Assembly (NCBI GenBank): GCA_947624715.1
Contig: CANQLO010000001.1
Location: forward strand, 1 to 64,000
DNA: 64,000 bases
Direction: 5' to 3'
DNA from: an uncultured Clostridia bacterium
GTDB lineage: Bacteria; Bacillota_A; Clostridia; TANB77; CAG-508
The position numbers and the translations under genes were made by a program. The notes beneath the pieces were generated by a model, which did not search any database, was not told the origin of the DNA, and was given only the letters and a program-made list of their open reading frames with translations. Positions 34,832 through 45,400 of the stretch are shown piece after piece; the first letter of the stretch is position 1; every line of letters starts with the position of its first letter.

Positions 34832-35331
34832 TAATTATTACCTCCTATTATAATAGATTTTTTTACTCTTGGCAACACTTTATACAAAAATGTTGTTTAC
34901 TTAGCTTTTGCAATTACTTTACAGAATTGCATTTACTTTTTCACTTGTCGTTGTTTAGCTTTTGTGATTTTAATTGATATCTTTAAAAAATTTTTTACTT
35001 GGAGATATTTAGAATAAATATTTATAATCTAGTAAGTCATATATCTGCAATGATTGACCTTACTAAAAATGATAAAAATAAAAAATATTAAATACAAATT
35101 TTTTTTAAATATAATTTTGTAAGTCAAAAATAAAATTAAGTTAAATACAAATAAATTAAAAACTTTTTCTTATGAGAATAATTATACTACAAATTTTTCC
35201 AGATTTCAACATGAATCGTATGACAAAATTCGACATAATTTACCATTTATTACATTTTTTATATTACATACATAAATAAAAGAAGGCATTCTATAAATTC
35301 AAATGCCCTCTTATTAACTTTTAATATATTT
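34832..35331. other. 500 bp intergenic region, mostly unexplained
   Basis: Very AT-rich, no coding frame on either strand. It contains a 20-nt motif (TGCATTTACTTTTTCACTTG, near 34927) that also occurs near 21997, and a hairpin GGCATT...AATGCC (35285-35307) that probably terminates the slipin gene. Nothing else was recognised. Confidence 0.5.
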
Positions 35332-36078
35332 TTATTCTTTTCCTCTACTTGCTATTCCCTTTAAAGCTTCTAATCCTTCTATTGGCACTGCAAATATTAC
35401 AGTATTTGATTGGTCACTACTTAAATCATTTAATGTTGCTAGAGTTCTTAAATGTAAAGCTCCTGGAGCTTCTCCTAAAACTTTGGCTGCTTGTGCTAAG
35501 TTGTTTGATGCTTCAACTTCTCCTGCCGCCTTAGTTATAACTGCTTGTTTTTCTCTTTCTGCTTCTGCTACTTTTGCAATTACTCTTTTCATTTCTTCTG
35601 GCAATGCAACATCTTTAAGTTCAACATTCTCAACTTTTATTCCCCAAGGATCTGTTGCTTCATCAACTATTTTGCAAATTTCTGAACTTAATTTGTCTCT
35701 TTCTGAAAGTAGTTCATCTAATGATACTGAACCAACAATATTTCTCATAGTTGTTTGGGCTAATTGGCTTACTGCATAATTAAAATTTTCAACTGCTAAT
35801 ACTGATTTTGATGCGTCAAATATCTTATAATATAAAACTGCGTTTATTTTAATTGATACATTATCTTTTGTAATTGCTTCTTGTTCTGGAACATCTACGG
35901 TTTTTGTTCTAACATCTATTTTTTTGTATGAGTAGAATATTGGTAGTACAATGTGCCATCCTGGTGATAGTAATTTTCTAAATTTACCACAGAAAAATAA
36001 GATTCCTCTTTCGTATTCGTTTACTTGTCTAATTGATGCTAAAACAATTACAACAAGAATTATTAAAATAACAAACAT
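35332..36078 (-). CDS. Slipin (SPFH/stomatin-family membrane protein)
   Basis: 248 residues. One N-terminal membrane helix (1-16), then the SPFH core (VNEYERGILFFCGKFRKLLSPGWH, VSIKINAVLYYKIFDA) and the helical IAKVAEAEREKQAVITKAAGE segment. Slipins scaffold membrane microdomains and often work with an NfeD protease partner. No nfeD gene is adjacent here. GGAGGG places the start at 36078 rather than 36102. Confidence 0.88.
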   Translation of the reverse strand: MFVILIILVVIVLASIRQVNEYERGILFFCGKFRKLLSPGWHIVLPIFYSYKKIDVRTKTVDVPEQEAITKDNVSIKINAVLYYKIFDASKSVLAVENFNYAVSQLAQTTMRNIVGSVSLDELLSERDKLSSEICKIVDEATDPWGIKVENVELKDVALPEEMKRVIAKVAEAEREKQAVITKAAGEVEASNNLAQAAKVLGEAPGALHLRTLATLNDLSSDQSNTVIFAVPIEGLEALKGIASRGKE

Positions 36079-36167
36079 TTTTTTCCCTCCTTTAATATAC
36101 AATATTTAATAATTGCATACTCTTATAATATATTTATACAATTTTTTTGCAATTATGTCAATAACCT

Positions 36168-36197
36168 AATGGAGGCTACAGAAATGTAGCCTCCATT
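36168..36197. terminator. Strong hairpin between ferredoxin and slipin genes
   Basis: AATGGAGGCTACA (36168-36180) pairs perfectly with TGTAGCCTCCATT (36185-36197) around GAAA. The U-run is better on the plus strand, yet the genes run leftward. Confidence 0.65.
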
Positions 36198-36207
36198 TTA
36201 TGTATTA

Positions 36208-36381
36208 TTAATCATTTTTTTGAGGTGCACCAACTGGGCAAATTCCAGCACAAGATCCACATTCAATGCATTTTTCTGGATCTATTACATATTTGCTATC
36301 TCCTTCTGAGATACATTGTACTGGACAAGATGCTGCACATGCTCCACATTGTACACATTTGTCTGTAATTTTGTATGCCAT
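36208..36381 (-). CDS. 2[4Fe-4S] ferredoxin
   Basis: 57 residues with two CxxCxxCxxxCP motifs (CVQCGACAASCP and CIECGSCAGICP). It is a low-potential electron carrier of clostridial type. GGTGGTG fixes ATG 36381. It follows ricT by 33 bp. Confidence 0.93.
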   Translation of the reverse strand: MAYKITDKCVQCGACAASCPVQCISEGDSKYVIDPEKCIECGSCAGICPVGAPQKND

Positions 36382-36414
36382 AATATTCACCACCTTTCAA
36401 TATTTAACTATATA

Positions 36415-37344
36415 TTAGATTTCATCATCAGAAGTATTATTCTTATCGTATTTGTCCATCTCTTCTATTTTTTCTAGTTCTTTTAGTTCTTCTGAATCTA
36501 CTTGCTCATCAAACTTTTCTTCCTTTTTGTTATCTTTGATAATTTTTACTTCACTTGCATTAAATTTTTTAAAATAATTGCTACCATCTTCATCTTTGAA
36601 TTTTACTCTTACTAATTCTCTTAGTACTTCTACATTATCAACAATGCCTTCTCCTTCTTCTGTCTTAACTATAGCCCCTGGGTGTGGTAATTTTTCCATC
36701 TTGTCATCATATACATTTTGCTCGTATTTTAGACAACACATTAATCTACCACAACTTCCTGTTATTTTTGCTGTATTAAGAGATAAATTTTGTTCTTTTG
36801 CCATTTTTATTGATACTGTTTCAAAATCATTTAAAAATGAGCAACAGCACAATTCTCTTCCGCAAATTCCATTTCCGCCAAGCCTTTTTATTTGGTCTCT
36901 TACACCAATTTGTCTTAATTCTATTCTTGTTTTATAAATTGATGCTAAGTCTTTAACTAAGTCTCTAAAGTCGATTCTTCCTTCTGCTGTAAAATAAAAT
37001 ATTAGTTTAGAATTGTCAAATAAATATCTTGCTTCAACTAGATTCATTTCTAGTTTGTGTTCTTTAATTTTTTTCTTACAAGTTTCAAATGCTTCTTTTT
37101 CTTTTTTTGCATTTTCTTCTTGGTGTTTTATATCATCTTTTGATGCTTTTTTTATAATCTTTTTTAAAGAATCTTTTTGATTTTGTTCATCAATTTGTCT
37201 ATTAACAGCTGCAATAGTTCCTAATTCTTTTCCCATAGAAGTTTCAACAATTACACTATCTCCTAATTTTAGTTCTATATCATTTGAATCAAAGAAATAT
37301 ACTTTTCCCGGCTTTTTAAATCTAACTCCTACTATACTTTTCAT
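36415..37344 (-). CDS. ricT: PSP1-domain protein RicT (YaaT)
   Basis: 309 residues. Central PSP1 domain with the cysteine clusters GNGICGRELCCCSFL and GSCGRLMCCLKYEQ that ligate [4Fe-4S] clusters in RicT complexes. The C-terminal 50 residues are acidic and variable. In Bacillus, RicT with RicA and RicF governs RNA maturation, sporulation and biofilm (known). In clostridia it usually follows holB, as here. Confidence 0.85.
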   Translation of the reverse strand: MKSIVGVRFKKPGKVYFFDSNDIELKLGDSVIVETSMGKELGTIAAVNRQIDEQNQKDSLKKIIKKASKDDIKHQEENAKKEKEAFETCKKKIKEHKLEMNLVEARYLFDNSKLIFYFTAEGRIDFRDLVKDLASIYKTRIELRQIGVRDQIKRLGGNGICGRELCCCSFLNDFETVSIKMAKEQNLSLNTAKITGSCGRLMCCLKYEQNVYDDKMEKLPHPGAIVKTEEGEGIVDNVEVLRELVRVKFKDEDGSNYFKKFNASEVKIIKDNKKEEKFDEQVDSEELKELEKIEEMDKYDKNNTSDDEI

Positions 37345-37398
37345 TTATTATATCGTATTACTTATACGAACTCCTTTCTAATTTATTTTATAAACTTG

Positions 37399-37506
37399 GA
37401 TAAAGTTATTTTTGAAATAGCCGCGTAGCGACCAACCGAAGGGCGAATGGAGCGGCAACCTTTAGGTTGCCCAGCGACAACAAGGCATGAGAAAATAACT
37501 TTATTC
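37399..37506. repeat. Structured intergenic repeat, copy 3 of 4
   Basis: Arms GATAAAGTTATTTTTGAAATAGCC and GGCATGAGAAAATAACTTTATTC. The core GCCGCGTAGCGACCAACCG matches copy 1, and GCAACCTTTAGGTTGC is invariant. The holB stop codon lies in its right arm. Confidence 0.8.
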
Positions 37507-38370
37507 AGTTTTATGAATTATTTCCCACGTATTAATTAATAGAAAATCAATGCACATATCATAGTTATTATTTGCTAAAATTTTCTTTTTTGTCTTTTCT
37601 ACTATTTCTATACACTTGGTCCATCTTTTGTCAAAAAATATTATATTTAAGTATTCTAATAAATTTATTATATCATCTTTACTAGTATAAAGTAAATCAG
37701 TTTGATTAAATAATTGTGTTAGAGTTCCATTTTCTATTATATCAACGATTTTTTTTAGTTCTTCATACTGTTCTTTTTTATTTTCAATATTTTCAGAATT
37801 TTGCAAACTTCCTTCTAATAATTTAATAAATTTATCATCTAAATTTGGTAAAATCTTTTTTATATCATCATTTGATAATTTTTCAAATTTGACGATTACA
37901 CATCTTGACTTTATAGTTGCTAAAATCTTGCTTTCATTGGATACTATGAGTATTATGACTGCATATTCTGGTGGTTCTTCTAATGTTTTTAGTAAACAAT
38001 TTTGACTTTCCTCAGTCATTAAATCACTGTCATCTATTATATATACTTTTTTATTGGAAACAATAGGTTTTTCAGCGATTTTTTCTTGCATTTTTCTTAT
38101 CTGTTCTATTTTCAATGTTTTTCCATCTGGTGCTATTTCTACATAATCAGGATTAGAACCAGCTTCAAATTTCATGCATGACTCACACTTTTGATCTACA
38201 CATTTTCCTTCTTTTAAACACATTATTTGTTTTGCGTATTCTTTTGCAAAAAGTTTCTTTCCTATGCCTGATTTGCCTGTAAACATATAACTATGAAAAA
38301 TATTTTTTGTTCTAACTGATGTTTCTAAATATTCTTTTATCTTATTATTTCCAACTATTTCTTCGAACAA
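37501..38370 (-). CDS. holB: DNA polymerase III delta-prime subunit
   Basis: 289 residues from TTG 38370 (AAGGAG upstream). FTGKSGIGKKLFAKEYA is the P-loop position, CLKEGKCVDQKCESC the zinc module, VYIIDDSDLMTEESQNCLLKTLEEPP the Walker B and SRC region (ATIKSRCVIV). It is part of the clamp loader. Its stop is inside a repeat arm. Confidence 0.88.
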   Translation of the reverse strand: MFEEIVGNNKIKEYLETSVRTKNIFHSYMFTGKSGIGKKLFAKEYAKQIMCLKEGKCVDQKCESCMKFEAGSNPDYVEIAPDGKTLKIEQIRKMQEKIAEKPIVSNKKVYIIDDSDLMTEESQNCLLKTLEEPPEYAVIILIVSNESKILATIKSRCVIVKFEKLSNDDIKKILPNLDDKFIKLLEGSLQNSENIENKKEQYEELKKIVDIIENGTLTQLFNQTDLLYTSKDDIINLLEYLNIIFFDKRWTKCIEIVEKTKKKILANNNYDMCIDFLLINTWEIIHKTE

Positions 38371-38382
38371 CTCTTTCTCCTT

Positions 38383-38470
38383 ATCATTTTAAATAATATC
38401 TACCATCACTATTCTACATTGCCAAAATCATTTTAAATAATATCTACTCTCATTATTCTACATTGCCAAA
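38383..38470. repeat. Tandem duplication of the lepB 3' end
   Basis: Two 43-45 bp copies of TCATTTTAAATAATATCTAC...ATTCTACATTGCCAAA. The second copy holds the last codons and stop of lepB; the first is a displaced duplicate. Confidence 0.85.
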
Positions 38471-39169
38471 CTTATCAAATGGGTAAAATCTTAATACAAC
38501 TTTGCTTTCTATTTTTTCTAGTGGTATACATCCAAACTCTCTACAGTCTGTTGAGTTAGTTCTATTATCTCCCATTGCAAAAACACAGTTTTCTGGTACG
38601 ATAAAATCATAACAAGGTCCTTTAATAGGTGTTTTTACGCTTGGATTTAAATAATCTTCTTCTAATTCTTCACCATCTATATAAACTTTATCATTTTTTA
38701 TTTCAACATGTTCTCCCGGTAATCCAATAACTCTTTTTATATAACTGATTTTATTGAATTCTAATACATAGTAAACAAATTTATTCCACCATCCGTCAGG
38801 TTCATATTCATATTTTGCAACTGGATGTTCTATATCTACACTGCTAGCATCTCCAGTTGGTGCCTCAAATGTGATTATCTCTCCTCTTTCAGGCATTTTT
38901 TTCATTGTTCTATCAATTCTACTTAAAATTAATCTATCTGATTCTTCCAAAGTTGGATACATTGAACTCATATTAACAACTGTTGGAGTTCCTACGTAAT
39001 ACTTTATTAATACGGCTATTACAACTGCTATTACTATGCAATATACCCATTCTAAAATTTCTTTTACCACGTTTTTTACAATTGTTTTATTGTCACAATT
39101 TTTTTCTTTATTATCTAAGCTTTCTTTTTCGTTTTCATCATTTGCATTTTCTTTATTATCTTTTTCCAT
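38453..39169 (-). CDS. lepB: Signal peptidase I
   Basis: 238 residues. One membrane helix (about 38-60), the catalytic serine in NMSSMYPTLEESDRLI, the lysine in SYIKRVIGLPGEHVEI and the C-terminal FAMGDNRTNSTDCREFG box. It removes signal peptides from exported proteins. An extra acidic, Asn-rich N-terminal 30 residues precede the helix. It lies between walK and holB. Confidence 0.93.
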   Translation of the reverse strand: MEKDNKENANDENEKESLDNKEKNCDNKTIVKNVVKEILEWVYCIVIAVVIAVLIKYYVGTPTVVNMSSMYPTLEESDRLILSRIDRTMKKMPERGEIITFEAPTGDASSVDIEHPVAKYEYEPDGWWNKFVYYVLEFNKISYIKRVIGLPGEHVEIKNDKVYIDGEELEEDYLNPSVKTPIKGPCYDFIVPENCVFAMGDNRTNSTDCREFGCIPLEKIESKVVLRFYPFDKFGNVE

Positions 39170-39197
39170 TATGAATCTCCTTTTTTATTATAGCTTA

Positions 39198-40532
39198 CTA
39201 TTTTTTTACAGGAATCCTAATTACAACTTCCGTGCCTTTTCCTAATGTACTTTTTATATTTATACTTCCATTATTTTGTTCAATTATTTCCTTTGCAATA
39301 GAAAGTCCTAATCCTGTGCCTCCAAGCTTTCTTGATCTTGCTTTGTCAACTCTATAAAATCTCTCAAAAATCTTGTCTATATCTTCTTTTGGAATTCCTA
39401 TTCCACTATCTTTTATTTTTACATAAGCATCATTATGAACATATCCCACATAAATAGATATTTTTCCACCGTCTGGAGTATATTTAACACTATTACTAAT
39501 TATATTTATTATTACTCTTTCTATTCCGTCTTTATCTGCTTGAACTGGTGGTACATCTGCTGTAACAAAACATTCCATGTCTTGTTTTCTTTTTAAAACT
39601 TCAATTTCAAACTTTTCACTACATTTTTTTGCAAGTTCTCCTAAGTCAAATTCAGATATCCTACTTTCATCTCTTTTGTTGTCATACCTTGATAAAATAA
39701 GTAAATCTTGTACTAATTTTTCCATTCTATCTGCATTATCATTTATTATACCCAAGAAATGCATTTCTGTTTCTTTATCGCAGTCACCTTCTAATAGTGT
39801 TTCTGAAAAGCCTTTTATAGAAGTTAATGGTGTTTTTAATTCATGTGATACGTCTGCTACGAATTCTTTTCTCATATCATCTAGTCTTACATGTTCTGTA
39901 ATATCTTGTATTACTACCATAACTCCTGTTGGCCTATTTATCTCATCTTTAAATGGTACAAAAAACAAGTTCATTGAGACATTTCCATTTTCTATTTTCA
40001 TCTCTGATGAAGTCCAGTTTTCTAGATATATAATTTTTTCCATGTTAATATTTTCATATTTTGAAAATATTTTTTCAAAAGTTTTGTCTGAGTCTTTTAG
40101 ATTTAACATTTGAATTGCAGCCGGATTTATGTAAGTTACATTTCCTTTCATATCAAATGCAATAACTCCATCAGTCATATGTTTAAGTATTGTATCTGTT
40201 TGTCTTTTCTGGCTATTGGCTTCCATTAAACTTTCTTTTAGTTCGGAAACTAAGTTTTCAATTTCACTATCGCTTTTTATGTCTGTATCTATATCTCTGT
40301 ATAGAACTGCACCCTTTAACATTCTAGACATTGGCTCTATTATTTTCTTTACTGTAAAAATAGCCAAAGCAATACAGAATAATGCAAGTATCGCTAAGGC
40401 TATTATTATTGTTAAAATAAGTTTGCTTCCTTCTAAATTACATTGCATAGCTAATGCAATTCCAAATCCTACAATAACAATACTACCAATAATGAAGAAG
40501 GCCAATATCATTTTTAATTGATAATTCTTCAT
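39198..40532 (-). CDS. walK: WalK-type sensor histidine kinase
   Basis: 444 residues. Two membrane helices close together (about 8-60), HAMP (IIEPMSRMLKGAVLYRDID), PAS (about 110-220), HisKA with FVADVSHELKTPLTSIKGF and an ATPase domain (GIGIPKEDIDKIFERFY, GGTGLGLSIAKEI). It lacks the extracytoplasmic PAS domain of Bacillus WalK, so the sensor loop is very short, as in several Clostridia. With WalR it controls cell-wall metabolism. It follows walR directly. Confidence 0.85.
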   Translation of the reverse strand: MKNYQLKMILAFFIIGSIVIVGFGIALAMQCNLEGSKLILTIIIALAILALFCIALAIFTVKKIIEPMSRMLKGAVLYRDIDTDIKSDSEIENLVSELKESLMEANSQKRQTDTILKHMTDGVIAFDMKGNVTYINPAAIQMLNLKDSDKTFEKIFSKYENINMEKIIYLENWTSSEMKIENGNVSMNLFFVPFKDEINRPTGVMVVIQDITEHVRLDDMRKEFVADVSHELKTPLTSIKGFSETLLEGDCDKETEMHFLGIINDNADRMEKLVQDLLILSRYDNKRDESRISEFDLGELAKKCSEKFEIEVLKRKQDMECFVTADVPPVQADKDGIERVIINIISNSVKYTPDGGKISIYVGYVHNDAYVKIKDSGIGIPKEDIDKIFERFYRVDKARSRKLGGTGLGLSIAKEIIEQNNGSINIKSTLGKGTEVVIRIPVKK

Positions 40533-40543
40533 TTATTCCTCCA

Positions 40544-41281
40544 CTATTTGCTAGCTATGTAATATCCTACTCCTCTTTTTGTTACTAATATTTTTGGGTT
40601 AGCTGTATTTTTTTCTATCTTTTCTCTAATTCTTCTAACTGTTACATCAACTGTTCTTATATCTCCAAAATACTCATATCCCCATACTTTTTCTAAAAGA
40701 GCTTCTCTAGTTACAACTTGTCCTGGCTTTTGTGCTAAAAACTTTAGTACTTCAAATTCTCTTCTTGTTAAGTCTGAAATAATCTGTCCTCTAACATTTA
40801 CTTCGAATTTATCTAAATCGAGTGATAATGCACCTACCGAAATCTTATTTCCATTCGAATATCCTACATTACCCTCTTGCTCTGACTTTCTTAAATTTGC
40901 TTTTATTCTTGCTATTAACTCTCTTGTACTAAATGGTTTTGTTATATAATCATCTGCTCCTATTTCTAACCCTAAAATTTTATCTATCTCTTCTCCTCTT
41001 GCTGAAAGCATTATAATAGGAATATTTATTTGTTCTTGTCTAATCTTTCTACATACTGAAAGTCCATCCATTTTAGGTAGCATAACATCTAGTAAAACTA
41101 AATCTGGTTTTTCATCTATGACTTTTTGTAATCCTTCTTCTCCATCCTGAGCTGATATGAAACTATAACCTTCTTTTTCAATATTGAATTTAAGTAAATC
41201 AATTATTGCCATTTCATCATCAACAGCTAATATTTTTTTCTTACCTTCTTCATATGTATTGTTTACTTGATTATTTTCCAT
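40544..41281 (-). CDS. walR: WalR-type response regulator
   Basis: 245 residues. The receiver domain has DDE residues, the phosphoacceptor in LVLLDVMLPKMDG and K in YITKPFSTREL. The C-terminal winged helix of the OmpR class ends VDVTVRRIREKIEKN and TKRGVGYYI, near-identical to WalR. First gene of walR-walK-lepB-holB-ricT-ferredoxin, preceded by a sigma-A-type promoter. Confidence 0.9.
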   Translation of the reverse strand: MENNQVNNTYEEGKKKILAVDDEMAIIDLLKFNIEKEGYSFISAQDGEEGLQKVIDEKPDLVLLDVMLPKMDGLSVCRKIRQEQINIPIIMLSARGEEIDKILGLEIGADDYITKPFSTRELIARIKANLRKSEQEGNVGYSNGNKISVGALSLDLDKFEVNVRGQIISDLTRREFEVLKFLAQKPGQVVTREALLEKVWGYEYFGDIRTVDVTVRRIREKIEKNTANPKILVTKRGVGYYIASK

Positions 41282-41377
41282 AAAACTTATTCCTTTCTAT
41301 ACTTGTTAGAAGTTACATATAGATTTGAAAAATCACTTCATTCAAACTACTGCATTGAAAAACTAAATTTACTAATA

Positions 41378-41406
41378 TTTATATCATAAGATGTTAGATT
41401 TTTCAA
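41378..41406 (-). promoter_or_regulatory. Promoter of walR
   Basis: Minus-strand TTGAAA (41406-41401), 17 nt spacer, TATAAA (41383-41378), about 95 bp before the start codon. Confidence 0.5.
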
Positions 41407-41439
41407 TAAAAAAAGACAAAAAAATGTATAAATAAAAAG

Positions 41440-41472
41440 TATCCCTAAATATAAAACTAATATTTAGGGATA
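41440..41472 (-). terminator. Terminator of the cohesin-domain protein gene
   Basis: TATCCCTAAATA (41440-41451) pairs with TATTTAGGGATA (41461-41472), U-rich end on the minus strand. Confidence 0.75.
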
Positions 41473-41479
41473 AATTTAA

Positions 41480-42274
41480 CTAAATTTTATTTTTTCTATA
41501 AACTACATATGATATTATTGATAAAATTGCTAGTCCTATTATTGAGATTTGAACACCATAATCTTCACCTGTTTGTGGAATACTTGGAACTTCTTTATCC
41601 TCAGTTGTGTAATTTCCTATTTCATTTATTTTTTGAACTGGTAATGTGTTTACAACTGGTTCACCATTTCCTTCTGTTACTCCATTACCTATCACTTCAT
41701 TACCTGTTACTTCGTTTCCTGTAATCTCATTTCCGTTTATTTCATTTGCAGTTGGATTGTCTTCTACTTCATTTCCTCCTGCTTGACTTCCACCTTCTGT
41801 TTTTCTAATAGTCAAAGTTGTGCTTAAATCATTAAAATCATCTACAGTTTCTGTATCTGTTTCTACACTTATTGATGTTAATGATAGTATAGATTGTGTA
41901 TTAGCTCCAACCCCTTCCTTAACTTCTAATGTTATTGTAAGTATAGTTCCTGTTTGTGTAGTAACTTCATTATTAGTAGTTGAAATAGTAAAATTATTTT
42001 CTTCTAAGCTAGATGTCCAACCTTCTCCTGCTGTAGCTCCTTTATATTCAAGTACATTATCATCATAGTTTAATGAGAACTTAACTGATTTTACTCCTTC
42101 ACTTATTTCTGAAAATCCAATATTAATTTTTACTTCTTCTCCAACAGCTGGATTATTAGGTGTAACATTTACACTTAACCTTGCTACTGTATCTGAAACA
42201 GCAAATGCATTTCCAATAAATAGTATAAATAACATTATAAATATAATTAATAATACTGATTTTGTTTTTTTCAT
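41480..42274 (-). CDS. Cohesin-domain surface protein with IPQTG sorting signal
   Basis: 264 residues. Signal peptide (1-25, ending NAFA). A cohesin-type beta-sandwich is at about 30-155 (ARLSVNVTPNNPAVGEEVKI, VKSVKFSLNYDDNVLEYKG). Then an Asn/Glu repeat linker (GNEITGNEVTGNEVIGN) and a C-terminal anchor: IPQTGEDYG, a hydrophobic helix, YRKNK. The anchor departs from LPXTG only in the first residue. It would display the cohesin outside the cell for a dockerin or other partner; none is seen nearby. Confidence 0.75.
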   Translation of the reverse strand: MKKTKSVLLIIFIMLFILFIGNAFAVSDTVARLSVNVTPNNPAVGEEVKINIGFSEISEGVKSVKFSLNYDDNVLEYKGATAGEGWTSSLEENNFTISTTNNEVTTQTGTILTITLEVKEGVGANTQSILSLTSISVETDTETVDDFNDLSTTLTIRKTEGGSQAGGNEVEDNPTANEINGNEITGNEVTGNEVIGNGVTEGNGEPVVNTLPVQKINEIGNYTTEDKEVPSIPQTGEDYGVQISIIGLAILSIISYVVYRKNKI

Positions 42275-42412
42275 ATCTTTTCACCTCAATATCTATATTT
42301 TCTCACATTTTTCGCTTTTTTTCAAGTATTTTATCAGATTTTTTTTATTTTTTATCAGATTTTTTTAATTTGAGACATTTTCACTTACCAGTTACATATT
42401 TTATCAAATTTT

Positions 42413-45400
42413 TTAGAAATATTTATTAATAATATATTTTCCCTTTTTTTGTAGATTTATTTCATTAGTTTCTTTACCATCTAATATCATTGTTTTTTTA
42501 CTTCCTCTAATATATTTTATTGTATATTCTGCATCAAAATACTTAAATTTAACTTCGAACTTTTTCCAGTCTTCTGGAACACATGGATTTACTGTTAAAA
42601 TACCATGATTAATCTTAATACCTAGTATATATTCTATTTGTGCTTTATATAGCCATGCACTTGAGCCTGTATACCATGTCCAGCCTCCTCTTCCTGCATA
42701 CATTCCTTCTGAGCATATATCAGCTTCTACTACATAAGGTTCTACCTTATATTTATCTATAGCTTCTTTGTTTAAGCCATGTTCAACAGGATTTATTTTT
42801 CTATAAATATCAAAAACTTTTTCATTACATCCCATCATAGCTTCTGCAATAAGTAACCATATAGCAGAATGTGTATATTGACCACCATTTTCACGAAGTC
42901 CTTTTGCATAAGCTGTAATGTAACCTAAATCTCTCTTTTCAAGTGCTGGTGTTAATAATTTTACTAAGTTATTCTCATTATCAATTAAATAGTTTTCTGC
43001 ACTTTCTAAGGCAATATGTTTTTTGTCATTATCCCCTCCATTAGAAATTACAGACCAACTTTGTGCTATACTATCAATTTTACATTCGTCCAGCTTAATA
43101 GATCCTACATCAACACCATTGTCATCAATTGCTCTCTTGTACCATCTTCCGTCCCAACCACTAGTATTTAGTGATTGTTTTAAAATCTTAGCACAGTTTT
43201 CAAATTTTTCTTTAGTTTCATCATAATTTATGGTATTAACATCCTGTATAAATTCAACTTTTGCTTCTTGTTTTTCACTGTTATCATTTATAGCAATTGC
43301 TACTTCTTTGCTTACACCCTGCTGTTTTACAAATTTTGCTTCATAATCAATAATTGGTATAAATTTATTTAAGATATCATATAAGAAAAAACCAAGCCAT
43401 ACACTTTCTCCAATTTCATTTGGTCCTACTCTATTCATTCCATCATTCCAGTCTCCAGATTTTATAAGAGGAAGTCCATTTTTACCAAATTTTAATGCTC
43501 TTTCAATTGCCTTTATACAATGTTCAAATACAGTTCCTTTATTTTCATATAAATCATAAATTCCTACTCTATCTTCTTCCATATCAGTTACTTCTTCTGC
43601 TTTTAGATACATTTCCTCTTCATTCAAAATACTATAATCCCCGGTAAAGTCAATATATTCCCCAACACTATAAGGAAGCCATAAAAGGTCATCTGAAAAA
43701 CGTGTCCTAATTCCAAGTTTAGAATCTTCATGCCACCAATGCTCAACATCTCCTTCATAAAATTGATGTTTACAACACATTAAAATTTGATTTTTTAGTA
43801 TATTTATATCAACATATTTTAAGCCTAAACTGTCTTGAAGTTGATCTCTAAATCCATATCCTCCACTAGCTTGATAAAAACCTGCTTTTGAATACATTCT
43901 TGAAACCATAGATTGATAAACAAGCCAATTGTTTTGTAGAAAATCAAAACTTTTAATTGGTGTTGAAGATTTAACTTTGCTTGTCTTGTTTTCCCAATAT
44001 TTTTTAGTGTTTTTAAATTCTTCTTCATAATTAGCTATATATTTTGTTGCTTTATCTAAACTTTCCATATCTGATTCTTCACATCCTAAGACAAACACAA
44101 CTTCTTTTTCTTCATTTCTATCAAGTTCAATTTCTATCTCGTTAAGTTCATTTATTTTTTCATTACTAGTAATATAAACTAAATCAGATGGATTTTTTAG
44201 ATTCTTTATAAGATTCATATTTAAACCTTCTTTAAAGATTTTTACAATAAATCTTTTATCATCAAAACTTTCTCCTATTTGAAAGTCTAAATCATATCTT
44301 ATTTTTAATGAGACTTTCTCATTTAAGTTGTTTTTTAATTTTATTATACTTATTTTACAATTGTCATCAATTGGCACATATTGTGTACATTCTTGATAAA
44401 TTTCATTATTTAGAAAATATTTTGAATATCCCAATCCAAAACAAGTTACATATTCTTCATTTGTATTAATGTCGTTAAATGTTAAATTCCATGTTTTTTT
44501 CAAGTTTTTCTTTTTTCTTGTTGCTTTGCTATTTTTATCAAAATTATATAAACTTAGTGTAAATTTTTCTGGAGAACTATCCATATAGCTATCATTAGAA
44601 AATGTAGTTATCCTATTGGTTCTACTGTTTTTATACCAGATAAAACCTCCCATTGAGTCAGTCATAATACTTCCAAAATTTTTATTTGCAAGTATATTGC
44701 ACCAAGCTACTGGAAGAATATTATCTTTATTTTGTATAATCCAATACTCTGAACCATCTCTATTAAATCCACCATATCCATTAAATAATTTTAAATCTTT
44801 TACTTTTACTATATCTTGTGAACTGTTTTCATTTTGATTGTTTTCTATTATATCTAAAATGTTATTATCTAAATAAGTTTGTGTTTCAATGCTATCATCT
44901 AATTCTTCTAATTGCTTTTCTAACAATCCATTTGCAGCATCTACAATCAAGCTTGCTCTTAATTCAAATACTCTTTTTTCTTCTCTTGATATATTATTTA
45001 AGACAAATATGCCTTCCCTTTTATTTAAATATCTAGACATATTACTATTTTTTATATTATCTTGAATATCAACCTTTGTTGTAATTACTACCTCTGTTTT
45101 TATGTTTTTTGTAATAAAAAATTCATATGCTTTTAGTACTTCATCTACTACAAAATAATCATTTAAGTCTTTAATATTAACTAATAATATTGGAAAGTCA
45201 CCTGATACTCCATACTTCCATAGTTTTTCATTAGATAAATCTATATCCATATTTAAACTATTAATATCTCCACTTATTTCTTTAGGCATAATTAAAAATC
45301 TAAGCATTTTCTGATAAGTAGAAATATTATTTCCTCTAATACCTAGATATCTAGTTTCTGCTTCTGTTTGTACTTTAGAAAGTTCAAATACTCTATCTAA

